DNA of 64,000 bases. It comes from an uncultured Nioella sp. GTDB taxonomy: Bacteria; Pseudomonadota; Alphaproteobacteria; Rhodobacterales; Rhodobacteraceae. The DNA lies in NCBI GenBank assembly GCA_947498125.1, contig CANMJH010000003.1, positions 1-64,000 of the forward strand, read 5' to 3'. Positions 8,471 to 17,032 of this stretch are shown here, in pieces; the stretch's first letter is position 1; each line of letters begins with the position of its first letter. The notes under the pieces were generated by a model that was not told the DNA's origin, ran no database searches, and saw only the letters and a list, made by a program, of their open reading frames with translations. The position numbers were made by a program, and so were the translations under genes.

Positions 8471-10027
8471 ATGCGAAACCTTAAACTCTCACTTACGGCG
8501 GCCGTACTTGGCTCGACGGCGATGATGAGCCCGGCATTTGCCGACGGTCATCTGACGATCGTGGACGAGCCACTGGAGCTGACGATCCACATGCACTGGC
8601 CACGTAGCCAGGGTTACCAAGAAGACTATCCAGTCGAGCTTGCTGCACGTGAGATGACCGGTATTCATCTGATCGATCAGACGGCGGGTGCAAACTCGAC
8701 CGACTCTGGCGAAGCGATGAACCTGCTTCTCGCTCAAGGCAACTTGCCTGACATCGTTGGTGGTCACCTGATCCGTCAGCCCGTCAACGAGTATGGCCCC
8801 CAAGGCGCGTTCCTGCCGCTGAACGATCTGATTGCAGAGCATGCGCCAAACATTCAGGCCTATTTCGATGATCACCCAGAAGTGTTCAACTCGATGCAGG
8901 CCTATGATGGCAACATCTATTATATCCCGTATCTGCCCGACGGTCTTTTCGGTCGTGCTTGGTTCATCCGTCAGGACTGGCTGGATGCACTTGGTCTTGA
9001 GCAGCCACAAAACGTAGATGAACTCTATGAAACCCTTGTCGCGTTCCGCGATCAGGATCCAAACGGCAACGGCGTAGCGGACGAAGTCCCATTCTTTAGC
9101 CGTGCTTGGGAAGAAGCCATTCGTCTTGTGACCCTTTGGGGCGCACGTACTTCGGGTTCTGACACCTATCACGACTTCTATGTCAACGCAGACGGCATGG
9201 TTACCCATGGCTACAGCGAAGTCGCATATCGTGACGGTCTTTCCAATGTTGCCAACTGGTACGCAGAAGGCCTGATTGACGCAGAGATCTTTACTCGTGG
9301 TTCGTCCTCGCGTGAATTCCTGTTGTCGGAAAACCTTGGTGGTGTAACCCACGATTGGTTCGCGTCGACCTCTGGTTATAACGCTGCCTTGGCTGATGAA
9401 ATCCCCGGATTCAACTTCATTCCGTTCTTGCCACCTGAAGACATCAATGGCGTTCGTTTTGAAGAGCACCGCCGCATTCCGGTGAAACCAGATGGCTGGG
9501 CGATCAGCTTCTCGAACGAGCATCCGATCGAAACGATCCGGTATTTCGACTTCTGGTTCACCGAAGAAGGTCGTCTGATGTCGAACTTCGGCGTTGAAGG
9601 CGACACTTGGAACATGATCGACGGCGAACCTGTGTTCACCGACGAAGTTCTGGACAGCGACCGTGCTGTGAACAGCCAGATGTATGAAGTTGGTGCGCAG
9701 ATCCAGCGTGGCTACTGGCAGGACTACCGCTATGAGTGGCAGTGGACCGCAGAAGCAGCCCGTGAAGGCATCGAACTTTACATGGCGAACGACCTGCTGC
9801 TGCCAATTTTCCTTGGCGTTGCATTCACCGAAGACGAGCAAGCCGTTTATGACCGCTACTGGCCGTCGATCCGGACCTACATGCTGGAGCGTCAGCAAGC
9901 TTGGGTTCTGGGCACCGGTGATGTCGTAGAAGACTGGGACGATTATGCGGAAACCCTGGATGACATGGGTCTGCAAGATGTTCTGGGCGTTATGAACCAA
10001 GCCTATGCACGTCAGTATGGCGGTTAA
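8471..10027 (+). CDS. Periplasmic oligosaccharide-binding protein, AlgQ-like
   Basis: A 518-residue solute-binding protein of the large AlgQ/LipO cluster. The start at 8471 is chosen for its GGGAGG site and the signal peptide that follows (cleavage after AFA, about residue 23); it is not a lipoprotein. An EF-hand-like calcium loop D196-P-N198-G-N200-G-V-A-D204-E205 is present, as in AlgQ1/AlgQ2 of Sphingomonas A1. Many tryptophans and tyrosines along the cleft suit sugar stacking. It would deliver oligouronates to the AlgM1/M2/S-like importer. It is followed by a strong hairpin and then the lyase gene. Alginate is the leading guess; ulvan or other uronate oligomers are not excluded. Confidence 0.85.
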   Translation: MRNLKLSLTAAVLGSTAMMSPAFADGHLTIVDEPLELTIHMHWPRSQGYQEDYPVELAAREMTGIHLIDQTAGANSTDSGEAMNLLLAQGNLPDIVGGHLIRQPVNEYGPQGAFLPLNDLIAEHAPNIQAYFDDHPEVFNSMQAYDGNIYYIPYLPDGLFGRAWFIRQDWLDALGLEQPQNVDELYETLVAFRDQDPNGNGVADEVPFFSRAWEEAIRLVTLWGARTSGSDTYHDFYVNADGMVTHGYSEVAYRDGLSNVANWYAEGLIDAEIFTRGSSSREFLLSENLGGVTHDWFASTSGYNAALADEIPGFNFIPFLPPEDINGVRFEEHRRIPVKPDGWAISFSNEHPIETIRYFDFWFTEEGRLMSNFGVEGDTWNMIDGEPVFTDEVLDSDRAVNSQMYEVGAQIQRGYWQDYRYEWQWTAEAAREGIELYMANDLLLPIFLGVAFTEDEQAVYDRYWPSIRTYMLERQQAWVLGTGDVVEDWDDYAETLDDMGLQDVLGVMNQAYARQYGG

Positions 10028-10049
10028 GCCAAACTGAGACGACAATTTT

Positions 10050-10074
10050 GGGCGCGGCAGTTCTTGCCGCGCCC
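10050..10074 (+). other. Intercistronic GC hairpin after the binding-protein gene
   Basis: A perfect 10-bp stem (10050-10059 with 10065-10074) is followed by ATTTTCCCC. It may act as a partial terminator or as a 3' stabiliser that raises binding-protein mRNA over the downstream lyase. A similar structure follows the aapJ-like gene at 51962-51988. Confidence 0.6.
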
Positions 10075-10113
10075 ATTTTCCCCCTCTTACGACCGCCAAG
10101 GACGAATTGACCC

Positions 10114-12453
10114 ATGCCATCGGCTGCTGCGACGAAAAACAAATTGCAAACCCTCGACGAGCCGCGCGCCGGGCATATCAACATCAAGTATTCGCCTGAT
10201 GGCGACGATGTTGCCGAAAACCCACCGCGTTTCACTTGGTTGCCCGTCATTGAGACCGAAGCGGTCTATGCCGTACGTTTCTCAACTGATCCCGAGTTCT
10301 CTGACGCGACCACAGTCCTCTATACTGAGATTCCGCTGAATTTCTTCACCCCCGATGCGCCACTTGCGCCTGGTGAATACTATTGGTCCTATGCCGTTTG
10401 GTCGGCAGAAGACAAAGCGCCCAAGACCAATTGGAGCAAGACTCGCAGCTTTACCGTTGCGGATGATTTGCCAATGTCGGCGCTCGTGTCCCGCAAGGAT
10501 CGCTACAAAAACGCAACGCTGGAACATCCCCGTCTGTGGATGACGCCGGACCGCCTTGTTGATTTCAAGGCCGCCGTTAAGGCTGATCCGGATCATTGCA
10601 AATGGTCAAATTTCTACGAGAAATCTGTCCTGCCTTGGATGGATCGCGACGTGATGAAAGAGCCTGCCGGCTACCCAAATCACCAACGCACAGCGCCGAT
10701 TTGGCGCCAGACCTATATCGATCTGCAAGAACACTGGTATGCCATCCGCCACTTGGCAATTGGCGGGTATGTCACTGAAAACCAAGAGATGCTGGACCGG
10801 GCCAAAGAATGGCTGCTTGAGGCCGCGTCTTGGGATCCGATGGGCGTCACATCGCGGGCATACACCGATGAATGGGCCTACCGCGTCACCAATGGTCTGT
10901 CTTGGGGCTATGACTGGCTTTATAATGAGCTGACTGAAGATGAGCGCGCCACCGTTCGTGCCGCGTTGATGGAGCGGACCCGCGACATCGCCGATCACGC
11001 GATCAAACACGCCAATATCCACCTCTTCCCCTATGACAGCCACGCCGTTCGTTCGGTCTCGCTGACATTGGTTCCGGCATGTATCGCGCTGATGACCGGA
11101 GAAGAGGATGACGAAGCCCGGGAGTGGCTGGATTACTGCATCGAGTTCCTCTTTACCGTCTACACGCCGTGGGGCGATTCTGATGGTGGTTGGGCTGAAG
11201 GCACACATTACTGGATGATGGGCATCGCCTATCTGATTGATGCGGCAAACCGGCTTAAATCCTACTTGGATATCGACATCTACCAGCGGCCATTTTTCCA
11301 GAATACCGGGGATTTCCCGCTGTTTTGCAAAGCACCAAATACGCGTCGCGCCACCTTTGGCGATGACAGCACGCAAGGTGATCTGGTTTGCATCAAGACC
11401 GGGCTAAATATGCGCCAGTTTGGTGGCGCTACTGGCAATGGCGAATACCAGTGGTATTGCGAAGAGAATTTGCGCCTAAACCCCGGCACCGAGATGGAAT
11501 TCTACAACTGGGGCTGGTGGGACACGAATTTTGACGAGCTGACCTTCCTGACGGATTTCCCAACGGTTGAAGCGACCCCGCCCAAAGGCGGCATGCGCCA
11601 CTTTAAAGGCATCGGCTGGGTCGGTATTCAGCATGAAATGGCGAACCCGGATGAGCATATTCAGTTCGTAATGAAGTCATCGCAATTCGGCTCGATCAGC
11701 CACAGCCATGGCGACCAAAACGCCTTCTGTCTGGCTGCGTTTGGCGAAGATCTGGCGGTGCAATCTGGCTATTACGTGGCGTTTAACAGCACCATGCACC
11801 AGAACTGGCGCAAACAGACGGTTTCTAAGAATGCGATCCTGATCAACGGTAAGGGACAATATGCCGGCCGCGATAAATCGCTGCAAAAGAAAGCGGTTGG
11901 TAACGTCCTTGTCGCAGAAGAGCGCGAGGATCATATCTATATCAAAGGCGACGCGACCGAGGCGTATAAGGTCGTCACGCCTGAGGTCACAAATGTGACG
12001 CGCGAATACTATTTCGTGAACAACAAATACTTCGTGATCGCAGATAGCATTGATGCGTCAGAGCCGGTTGATATCGAATGGCGCTTGCATGCCAACAACC
12101 CCTTTGATCTGGGTGAGACATCGTTCCGTAATACCGGCGAAAAAGCTGGGTTCTACGGGCAGGTGATATGGTCTGAATCTGGCTCGCCCAGCATGAGCCA
12201 AACAACCGGATATCCCGGCGTCGACCCTGAAGAACTTGCGGGCCGCCCGGAAGGCACGTTCTTGAGCGCCAATTTCCCAAAGGCCACACGCCACCGCATC
12301 GTGACCCTATTGGTCCCTTACCCCAAAGCCGAACCGCGGCGGATTTTCCACTTCCTGGATGATCAAGGGTATGATTGCGACCTCTACTTTACCGATGCAG
12401 ATGAGAACACGTTTAAGCTGGTGGTCAAAAAATTGGCCTCGACCAACATCTGA
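10114..12453 (+). CDS. Polysaccharide lyase, DUF4962-heparinase II/III type, PL15 exo-oligoalginate lyase-like
   Basis: A 779-residue protein built like the Agrobacterium exolyase Atu3025 (PL15, about 776 residues): an N-terminal beta domain (about 20-115, DUF4962-like), an alpha/alpha barrel (about 130-420) and C-terminal beta sheets. The residues recalled as important in Atu3025 (Arg199, His311, Tyr365, His531) have plausible counterparts here: Arg198, His310 in YDSHAVR, Tyr366 in EGTHYW, and His530/His532 in SHSHGDQN. Such enzymes release unsaturated monouronates from oligomer ends by beta-elimination. No signal peptide is seen, so it acts in the cytoplasm on imported oligomers, which fits its place after the importer. 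Ulvan, pectin or glycosaminoglycan oligomers remain possible substrates. Confidence 0.82.
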   Translation: MPSAAATKNKLQTLDEPRAGHINIKYSPDGDDVAENPPRFTWLPVIETEAVYAVRFSTDPEFSDATTVLYTEIPLNFFTPDAPLAPGEYYWSYAVWSAEDKAPKTNWSKTRSFTVADDLPMSALVSRKDRYKNATLEHPRLWMTPDRLVDFKAAVKADPDHCKWSNFYEKSVLPWMDRDVMKEPAGYPNHQRTAPIWRQTYIDLQEHWYAIRHLAIGGYVTENQEMLDRAKEWLLEAASWDPMGVTSRAYTDEWAYRVTNGLSWGYDWLYNELTEDERATVRAALMERTRDIADHAIKHANIHLFPYDSHAVRSVSLTLVPACIALMTGEEDDEAREWLDYCIEFLFTVYTPWGDSDGGWAEGTHYWMMGIAYLIDAANRLKSYLDIDIYQRPFFQNTGDFPLFCKAPNTRRATFGDDSTQGDLVCIKTGLNMRQFGGATGNGEYQWYCEENLRLNPGTEMEFYNWGWWDTNFDELTFLTDFPTVEATPPKGGMRHFKGIGWVGIQHEMANPDEHIQFVMKSSQFGSISHSHGDQNAFCLAAFGEDLAVQSGYYVAFNSTMHQNWRKQTVSKNAILINGKGQYAGRDKSLQKKAVGNVLVAEEREDHIYIKGDATEAYKVVTPEVTNVTREYYFVNNKYFVIADSIDASEPVDIEWRLHANNPFDLGETSFRNTGEKAGFYGQVIWSESGSPSMSQTTGYPGVDPEELAGRPEGTFLSANFPKATRHRIVTLLVPYPKAEPRRIFHFLDDQGYDCDLYFTDADENTFKLVVKKLASTNI

Positions 12454-12489
12454 GTTTTTGACGAAATACACGAAGACAAAGGACAAATT

Positions 12490-13236
12490 ATGGATCTTAC
12501 GGGGAAAGTCGCCATCGTTACCGGTGGTGGACGCGACATCGGAAGCGCAACTGCCTTACGTCTTGCGAAAGAAGGCGCGGCAGTCGCGATCAACTATTTT
12601 TCCTCAAGCACAGGCGCGGACGAAACCGTTGCTGCAATCAAAGCCGCTGGCGGGAAAGCCTTTGCGATGCAGGGCGATTTGACCAAGCAGGAAGATTGTG
12701 AAGCGCTGGCAAATAAGACAGCGGAAGAGTTTGGCGAGATCAGCATTCTGGTTAACAATTCCGGTGGTCTTGTGGGGCGGACGACGATTGCGGATTGCTC
12801 GCTTGAGCATTGGAACACGATCATGACGCTGAACCTGACCAGCACGTTCCTGATGATCAAGTCCTGCCTGCCTCATATGAAAGAAGGCGCTATCGTCAAT
12901 ATCTCAAGCCAAGCTGCCCGCGATGGCGGTGGTGCGGGGTCGGTTCCTTATGCAACGTCGAAGGGCGCGGTCATGACACTGACGCGCGGTTTGGCCAAAG
13001 AGCTGGGCCCGAATATTCGCGTGAATTGCGTTTGCCCCGGCATGACCGACACGGATTTCCACAACATCTTTACCAAGGATGAGGCGCGCCGCGGCTTTGA
13101 AGCGGCTGCACCTGTGAAACGTCAGGGCCGTCCAGACGAGATTGCCGCACTGATCACCTTCCTCGCGGCGGGCGACGATTCCGGTTTCATGACCGGCACA
13201 AATATCGACATCAACGGCGGTATGGTCTTCTCATAA
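12490..13236 (+). CDS. Short-chain dehydrogenase, DEH reductase-like (A1-R family)
   Basis: A 248-residue classical SDR. The Rossmann motif VTGGGRDIG is at about 10-18, NNSGG replaces the usual NNAG, and the YxxxK pair is Tyr154/Lys158. Several segments resemble the alginate-monomer reductase A1-R of Sphingomonas A1 as I remember it: the NN-GG-L-GR stretch, the S-AAR-GGG-G stretch before the active tyrosine, and the PG-TDT-FH loop. That enzyme reduces 4-deoxy-5-hexulose-uronate (DEH) to 2-keto-3-deoxygluconate with NAD(P)H. It starts 36 bases after the lyase whose product it would use. The general family is sure, the exact substrate less so. Confidence 0.75.
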   Translation: MDLTGKVAIVTGGGRDIGSATALRLAKEGAAVAINYFSSSTGADETVAAIKAAGGKAFAMQGDLTKQEDCEALANKTAEEFGEISILVNNSGGLVGRTTIADCSLEHWNTIMTLNLTSTFLMIKSCLPHMKEGAIVNISSQAARDGGGAGSVPYATSKGAVMTLTRGLAKELGPNIRVNCVCPGMTDTDFHNIFTKDEARRGFEAAAPVKRQGRPDEIAALITFLAAGDDSGFMTGTNIDINGGMVFS

Positions 13237-13356
13237 GGCCCGCCCAAGGCGTCATAAGATTTGAGCGGGGCAAACCGGATGTCCCGTCTCACAATAACAG
13301 AAATTGGAATTTCGATTCCGACCAACACAGCGCTGAATTCAGCATCGGAGTGAAAA

Positions 13357-14238
13357 ATGAACAAACCAGTTATCGGTTTTATCGGCTTGGGCCTTATGGG
13401 CGGCAATATGGTCGAGAACCTGCAAACCCGCGGTTACGAGTTGATCGTTATGGACCTGAATAAAGACGCTGTTGGCGCAGTTTTGGCGCGCGGTAACGCG
13501 ACCGAAGCCAGCTCGGCCAAAGAACTGGCTGCAGGCGCTGATATCGTGATGCTCTGCCTGACCACTTCGGATGTCGTAGAGAAACTGGTCTATGGCGAAA
13601 ACGGCATTCTGGAAGGCATCAAAGAGGGCGCGACCCTGATTGATTTCGGAACGTCCATCCCTGCCTCGACCCGCAAAATTGGCGCAGCCTTGGCCGAAAA
13701 AGGCGCTGGCATGGTCGACGCACCTCTTGGCCGGACACCTGCCCATGCCAAAGATGGTCTGCTGAACATCATGGCAGCTGGCGATAAAGCGACCTTCGAC
13801 AAGGTTAAGCCGGTTCTGGATGATCAGGGCGAAAACGTCTTCTATCTTGGCGCGCTTGGTGCGGGTCACGTCACCAAGCTGATCAACAACTTCATGGGCA
13901 TGACCACTGTGTGCACCATGAGCCAAGCCTTCGCAGTAGCGGATCGCGCCGGTGTTGATCGTCAGCAGCTGTTCGACATCATGTCTGCTGGCCCGTCCAA
14001 CTCGCCCTTCATGCAGTTCTGCAAGAACTACGCTGTTGATGGTGTGAGCGATCTGGGCTTTTCGATTGCCAATGCGAACAAAGATCTCGGCTATTTCGTA
14101 AAGATGGTCGAAGACATGGGCACCAAAGCCGCCATTGCCGAAAGCACATCAGCCAACCTGCAAGCAGCGTTTGATGCGGGCATGGGCAACGGCAATGTTC
14201 CAGAAATCTTCGACTACTTCATGAAGCTTGAGAAGTAA
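13357..14238 (+). CDS. Beta-hydroxyacid dehydrogenase, YihU/GarR-like
   Basis: A 293-residue NAD(P)-dependent dehydrogenase of the 3-hydroxyisobutyrate/tartronate semialdehyde reductase family. The Rossmann motif GFIGLGLMGGNM is at the N-terminus and the catalytic lysine is Lys174 in KLINN. The substrate motif is not the usual DAPVSGG but D121-A-P-L-G-R126-T127-P-A-H-A, close to the GRTSANA motif of the sulfolactaldehyde reductase YihU. It may therefore reduce a small acidic aldehyde (sulfolactaldehyde, tartronate semialdehyde or succinate semialdehyde). The preceding 120-base gap and its own GGAG site suggest some independence from the lyase-SDR genes. Confidence 0.8.
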   Translation: MNKPVIGFIGLGLMGGNMVENLQTRGYELIVMDLNKDAVGAVLARGNATEASSAKELAAGADIVMLCLTTSDVVEKLVYGENGILEGIKEGATLIDFGTSIPASTRKIGAALAEKGAGMVDAPLGRTPAHAKDGLLNIMAAGDKATFDKVKPVLDDQGENVFYLGALGAGHVTKLINNFMGMTTVCTMSQAFAVADRAGVDRQQLFDIMSAGPSNSPFMQFCKNYAVDGVSDLGFSIANANKDLGYFVKMVEDMGTKAAIAESTSANLQAAFDAGMGNGNVPEIFDYFMKLEK

Positions 14239-14312
14239 GGTCTAAAATCGCCCTCTGCCTGATTGGCGGGGGGCGCTACTTGGTCGGGTCCAATCGATCG
14301 AAAGTGTGTGCG

Positions 14313-15467
14313 ATGGTATTTGGACTGAACCGGCAGATTATTCCCCTAGTTGGTATTTCTCTTCTCGCGCATGTCACCTTGTCTGGTGGGCGCGTCGCGT
14401 CATCTCTTTATGTTCTGCAAAATGGCAATTCAGAAGTTATTGCCGGTCTGACCTATGGTCTTTACGGGTTAATGCCCGCCTTGCTTGCTGTCTTCATCGG
14501 CCGTCTTGTTGATATAGCAGGGCCACGCCTGATCATGCGGGTCTGCCTTTTGGCTATGGTCACCGGCCTTATCCTTCCAGCACTGCACCTTTCCCTTTTT
14601 ACCATCCTTCTATGTGCCGCCTTGGGTGGTCTTGGCTTTGGGGGGTACATTCTTGCGGCTCATGTCGCGGTCTCACTGGTCGAGGTCGAGCGTGCCTCGG
14701 ACCGGACCAGCATGTATGCGTGGCAGCAAATGGGTATGTCCGTTTCGGCCGTTACTGGGCCTACCTTTGTTGGCACGCTGATTGACACTCAAGGGTATTC
14801 AGTTGCATATTTTTGTTTAACGGGGCTTGTCCTTGCGGGCTTTCTCTGGGCGCTCGGTGCCGATCTGCCGAAAGGGGGCGGGGCCATGCGCAAAGAAAAA
14901 CGCACCAGTATTTTGAGCGACGTCTTGGCCGACCGCGCACTATTGCGCATCTACCTTTTGTCGATGTCCGTCTATCTGGCGTGGGATGCGTTCTCGTTCA
15001 TGATCCCAGTTTTGGGCACGGCACACGGATTTCCAGCAGCCACAATTGGACTTATCCTTTCGTTTTTTGCTGCGGGAACGTTCTTGGTGCGAGCGATCCA
15101 GCCGTGGGTGTCCCGAAAAAGTACAGAGTTGCGGACCCTTAATGTGTCCTTTGCCGCCTCTGCATTGGTATTTACGGCCTTGGCGATGACGCATAATCTG
15201 ATGTTGCTTTGTGTGATCAGCTTGGTCTTTGGGCTGGCGGCAGGTGTCGGGCATCCCAACATTCTGAAACTTTTGCTCGAAAAAGTAGACCCGGCCAAAT
15301 CTGGTCAAGCCTCGGGGCTGCGCCTGATGACAGGGAATTTTGCGGGAATGGTCGGCACGGCGGCGTGCGGGGCAGGGGTGGCGCTGGTGGGCATGTGGCC
15401 AGTCTTCTTGATCATTGCTGGCATCATGGGTGTTAGCAGTTGGCGCACAAGGCCGTCCGCTGACTGA
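14313..15467 (+). CDS. Major facilitator superfamily transporter
   Basis: A membrane carrier of about 384 residues with twelve predicted helices and a central cytoplasmic loop rich in Lys/Arg (MRKEKRTS, about residue 190). The motif A-like sequence GRLVDIAGPRLIMR follows helix 2. An upstream in-frame TTG at 14280 would add eleven residues; the ATG at 14313 is preferred but lacks a strong ribosome-binding site. It sits at the end of the plus-strand catabolic genes and ends 9 bases before the convergent DMT gene. Substrate unknown; a monomeric sugar acid or an efflux role are both possible. Confidence 0.75.
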   Translation: MVFGLNRQIIPLVGISLLAHVTLSGGRVASSLYVLQNGNSEVIAGLTYGLYGLMPALLAVFIGRLVDIAGPRLIMRVCLLAMVTGLILPALHLSLFTILLCAALGGLGFGGYILAAHVAVSLVEVERASDRTSMYAWQQMGMSVSAVTGPTFVGTLIDTQGYSVAYFCLTGLVLAGFLWALGADLPKGGGAMRKEKRTSILSDVLADRALLRIYLLSMSVYLAWDAFSFMIPVLGTAHGFPAATIGLILSFFAAGTFLVRAIQPWVSRKSTELRTLNVSFAASALVFTALAMTHNLMLLCVISLVFGLAAGVGHPNILKLLLEKVDPAKSGQASGLRLMTGNFAGMVGTAACGAGVALVGMWPVFLIIAGIMGVSSWRTRPSAD

Positions 15468-15476
15468 TCTTGCGCG

Positions 15477-16331
15477 CTAGGATTGGCGAGCCTGTAAGAG
15501 AGACGCAAATCCTGAAATCGCGATAAGGGTCAGCCCAAACAGCGAATAGATGTCTGGCCATTCGTCAAAAACAGCGACTCCGATAACAGTGGCCGAGATC
15601 AACTGGCTGTAGATCAGCGGGGCGATCAGGCTGGCTTCAGCGCGTTTATTCGCGACAACCAGCAGGTAATTCCCGGCTGCCGATCCGAGCGCGCTAATCA
15701 GGAAAAGGACGACAATCCTTGCATCGAGCATTGGCATGGTTGAGGTCAGCCCAAAAGGGGTGAGCAGCATCGCTCCAATAAGCAGTTGAGAGATCAACAA
15801 AAACCGTGGACGGTAGTCCGGCGCGATAGCGCGTGTTGCCGCCAGAAAAGCGCCATAAAAGCACCCAGCCGCAAGCGCGAAGAAAATGCCAATGGACGTA
15901 TCGAAGCCGGGTTTGACGACCAACATGACCCCCAGAAACCCAAGGCCTAAAAGCAGCCCGCGGCGCAGTGACGGTCGTTCGCCCAGAAACACGATGGCCA
16001 GTATGTAAGACACCACTGGCCCGATGAAAAACGCGCCAAACACGTTTGCGATGGGCTCGGTCTTTAGGGCGGTCAGAATGCATGAAATTCCGCAAGTGAT
16101 CAAAGCCGCACGAAGCAACACGCGCCACGACCAAAGGCTTGGTAGTTCTTTGCGCGACAGCCCGCTGAACGGTAAAATTACCAACGCCGCAATGAAAAAT
16201 CGGGACCACGCAATCAAGATCGGGTCTATGCCGGCGCGGGTCAGCAGCTTCCCAGCCGTGTCGCCAATGACGATGATGGTCATGGCGGTGAAAACCAGAA
16301 GCGCGAGGCGCAAAAGCGTTGCTAAATGCAT
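15477..16331 (-). CDS. EamA/DMT-family permease
   Basis: A 284-residue protein with ten predicted transmembrane helices in two EamA repeats (about 5-135 and 145-280), typical of RhaT/RarD/YdcZ-type drug/metabolite transporters. The repeat hallmark FFIAALVILPFSGLSRKELP follows helix 2, and FLGERPSLRRGLLLGLGFLGVML marks helices 4-5. The ATG at 16331 is favoured over a TTG two codons earlier. It lies 137 bases downstream of the kinase-like gene of the kdu operon on the same strand, so cotranscription is possible. Substrate unknown. Confidence 0.78.
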   Translation of the reverse strand: MHLATLLRLALLVFTAMTIIVIGDTAGKLLTRAGIDPILIAWSRFFIAALVILPFSGLSRKELPSLWSWRVLLRAALITCGISCILTALKTEPIANVFGAFFIGPVVSYILAIVFLGERPSLRRGLLLGLGFLGVMLVVKPGFDTSIGIFFALAAGCFYGAFLAATRAIAPDYRPRFLLISQLLIGAMLLTPFGLTSTMPMLDARIVVLFLISALGSAAGNYLLVVANKRAEASLIAPLIYSQLISATVIGVAVFDEWPDIYSLFGLTLIAISGFASLLQARQS

Positions 16332-16468
16332 GGCCAACCTGACGGCAAAGCGAGGACATGCCGAACTTTGAGGGGTCCGACTAAATCGCGCCTAGCACGA
16401 TGCATTGAACCAGGGCCATTACATAAATTGCACCGACACAATTTTCTTATTGTGAAAACGGCAAGAGC

Positions 16469-17032
16469 CTAGCGGGCAGCGGACACAGAATTGCGACCAG
16501 CAGCCCCTTTTGGTCTAGGCGCAGTGCCAAGGTTCCGGCAGGTTGTTTCCAGTGCTTCTTCGGCCTCATCAAAGGTCAAGTCGTTGCAATCCAGAACAAC
16601 ATCCGAGAATTCTCGTTGGCCATATCCCAACTCGATCATCTCTTTCATGCGCGCGATTTCATCCTCTGAGAACCGGCGTTCCCGCGTCAGGATTTTTTCA
16701 GCGCTTACAGATAGAGTGATGCAATAACCGCGAGCGCCAAGCTCACCAAAGCCTTGTTGCAGCATCAACCAATCCCAATTGCGAAGGGGATACGAGATGA
16801 TCACACGATTTGACTCGTCCAGCGCAGAATCCAGAGCGGCCATCAGGCGTTTAAAAAGGGGAAGCGCGTCTTTGGCCCAAGGTTGGGAATAGTCGCGAAA
16901 ACTGTCCCCATCCATAAAATGAGCGCCGATTCTTTCCGCGACGGCCCGGCCAAGGGTTGTTTTGCCACTGCCGATCACCCCGTTAATCATAAAGATTTGG
17001 GGGGATTTGGCGGTATTGGCAACGAAACTCAC
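16469..17032 (-). CDS. P-loop NTPase, small-molecule kinase-like, coupled to kduD
   Basis: A 187-residue protein with a Walker A motif GVIGSGKTT near residue 17 and the following sequence GAHFMDGDSFRDYSQPW, which recalls gluconokinase and shikimate kinase nucleoside-kinase folds (P-loop, then a substrate-binding Asp). The GTG start at 17032 overlaps the kduD stop as GTGA, which argues for translational coupling and a role in the same pathway. No classical 2-keto-3-deoxygluconate kinase (PfkB type) occurs in the window, so this may phosphorylate a pathway intermediate. That is a hypothesis; the family match is only general. An ATG at 16990 is a possible shorter start. Confidence 0.6.
   Translation of the reverse strand: MSFVANTAKSPQIFMINGVIGSGKTTLGRAVAERIGAHFMDGDSFRDYSQPWAKDALPLFKRLMAALDSALDESNRVIISYPLRNWDWLMLQQGFGELGARGYCITLSVSAEKILTRERRFSEDEIARMKEMIELGYGQREFSDVVLDCNDLTFDEAEEALETTCRNLGTAPRPKGAAGRNSVSAAR

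Noticed and set aside
8489-10120. Long minus-strand open frame of 543 codons opposite the binding-protein gene
   Set aside because: It is fully antisense to a gene with signal peptide, calcium loop and operon context. Its sequence has no recognisable motif and reflects codon bias on the coding strand.
12490-13236. FabG-type 3-oxoacyl-ACP reductase
   Set aside because: General SDR likeness is present, but the NNSGGLVGR and AARDGGG stretches and the lyase-next-door context favour a uronate aldehyde reductase.
13332-13343. 12-bp palindrome before the hydroxyacid dehydrogenase gene
   Set aside because: A single short palindrome of GCTGAATTCAGC form with no second copy seen; chance is likely.
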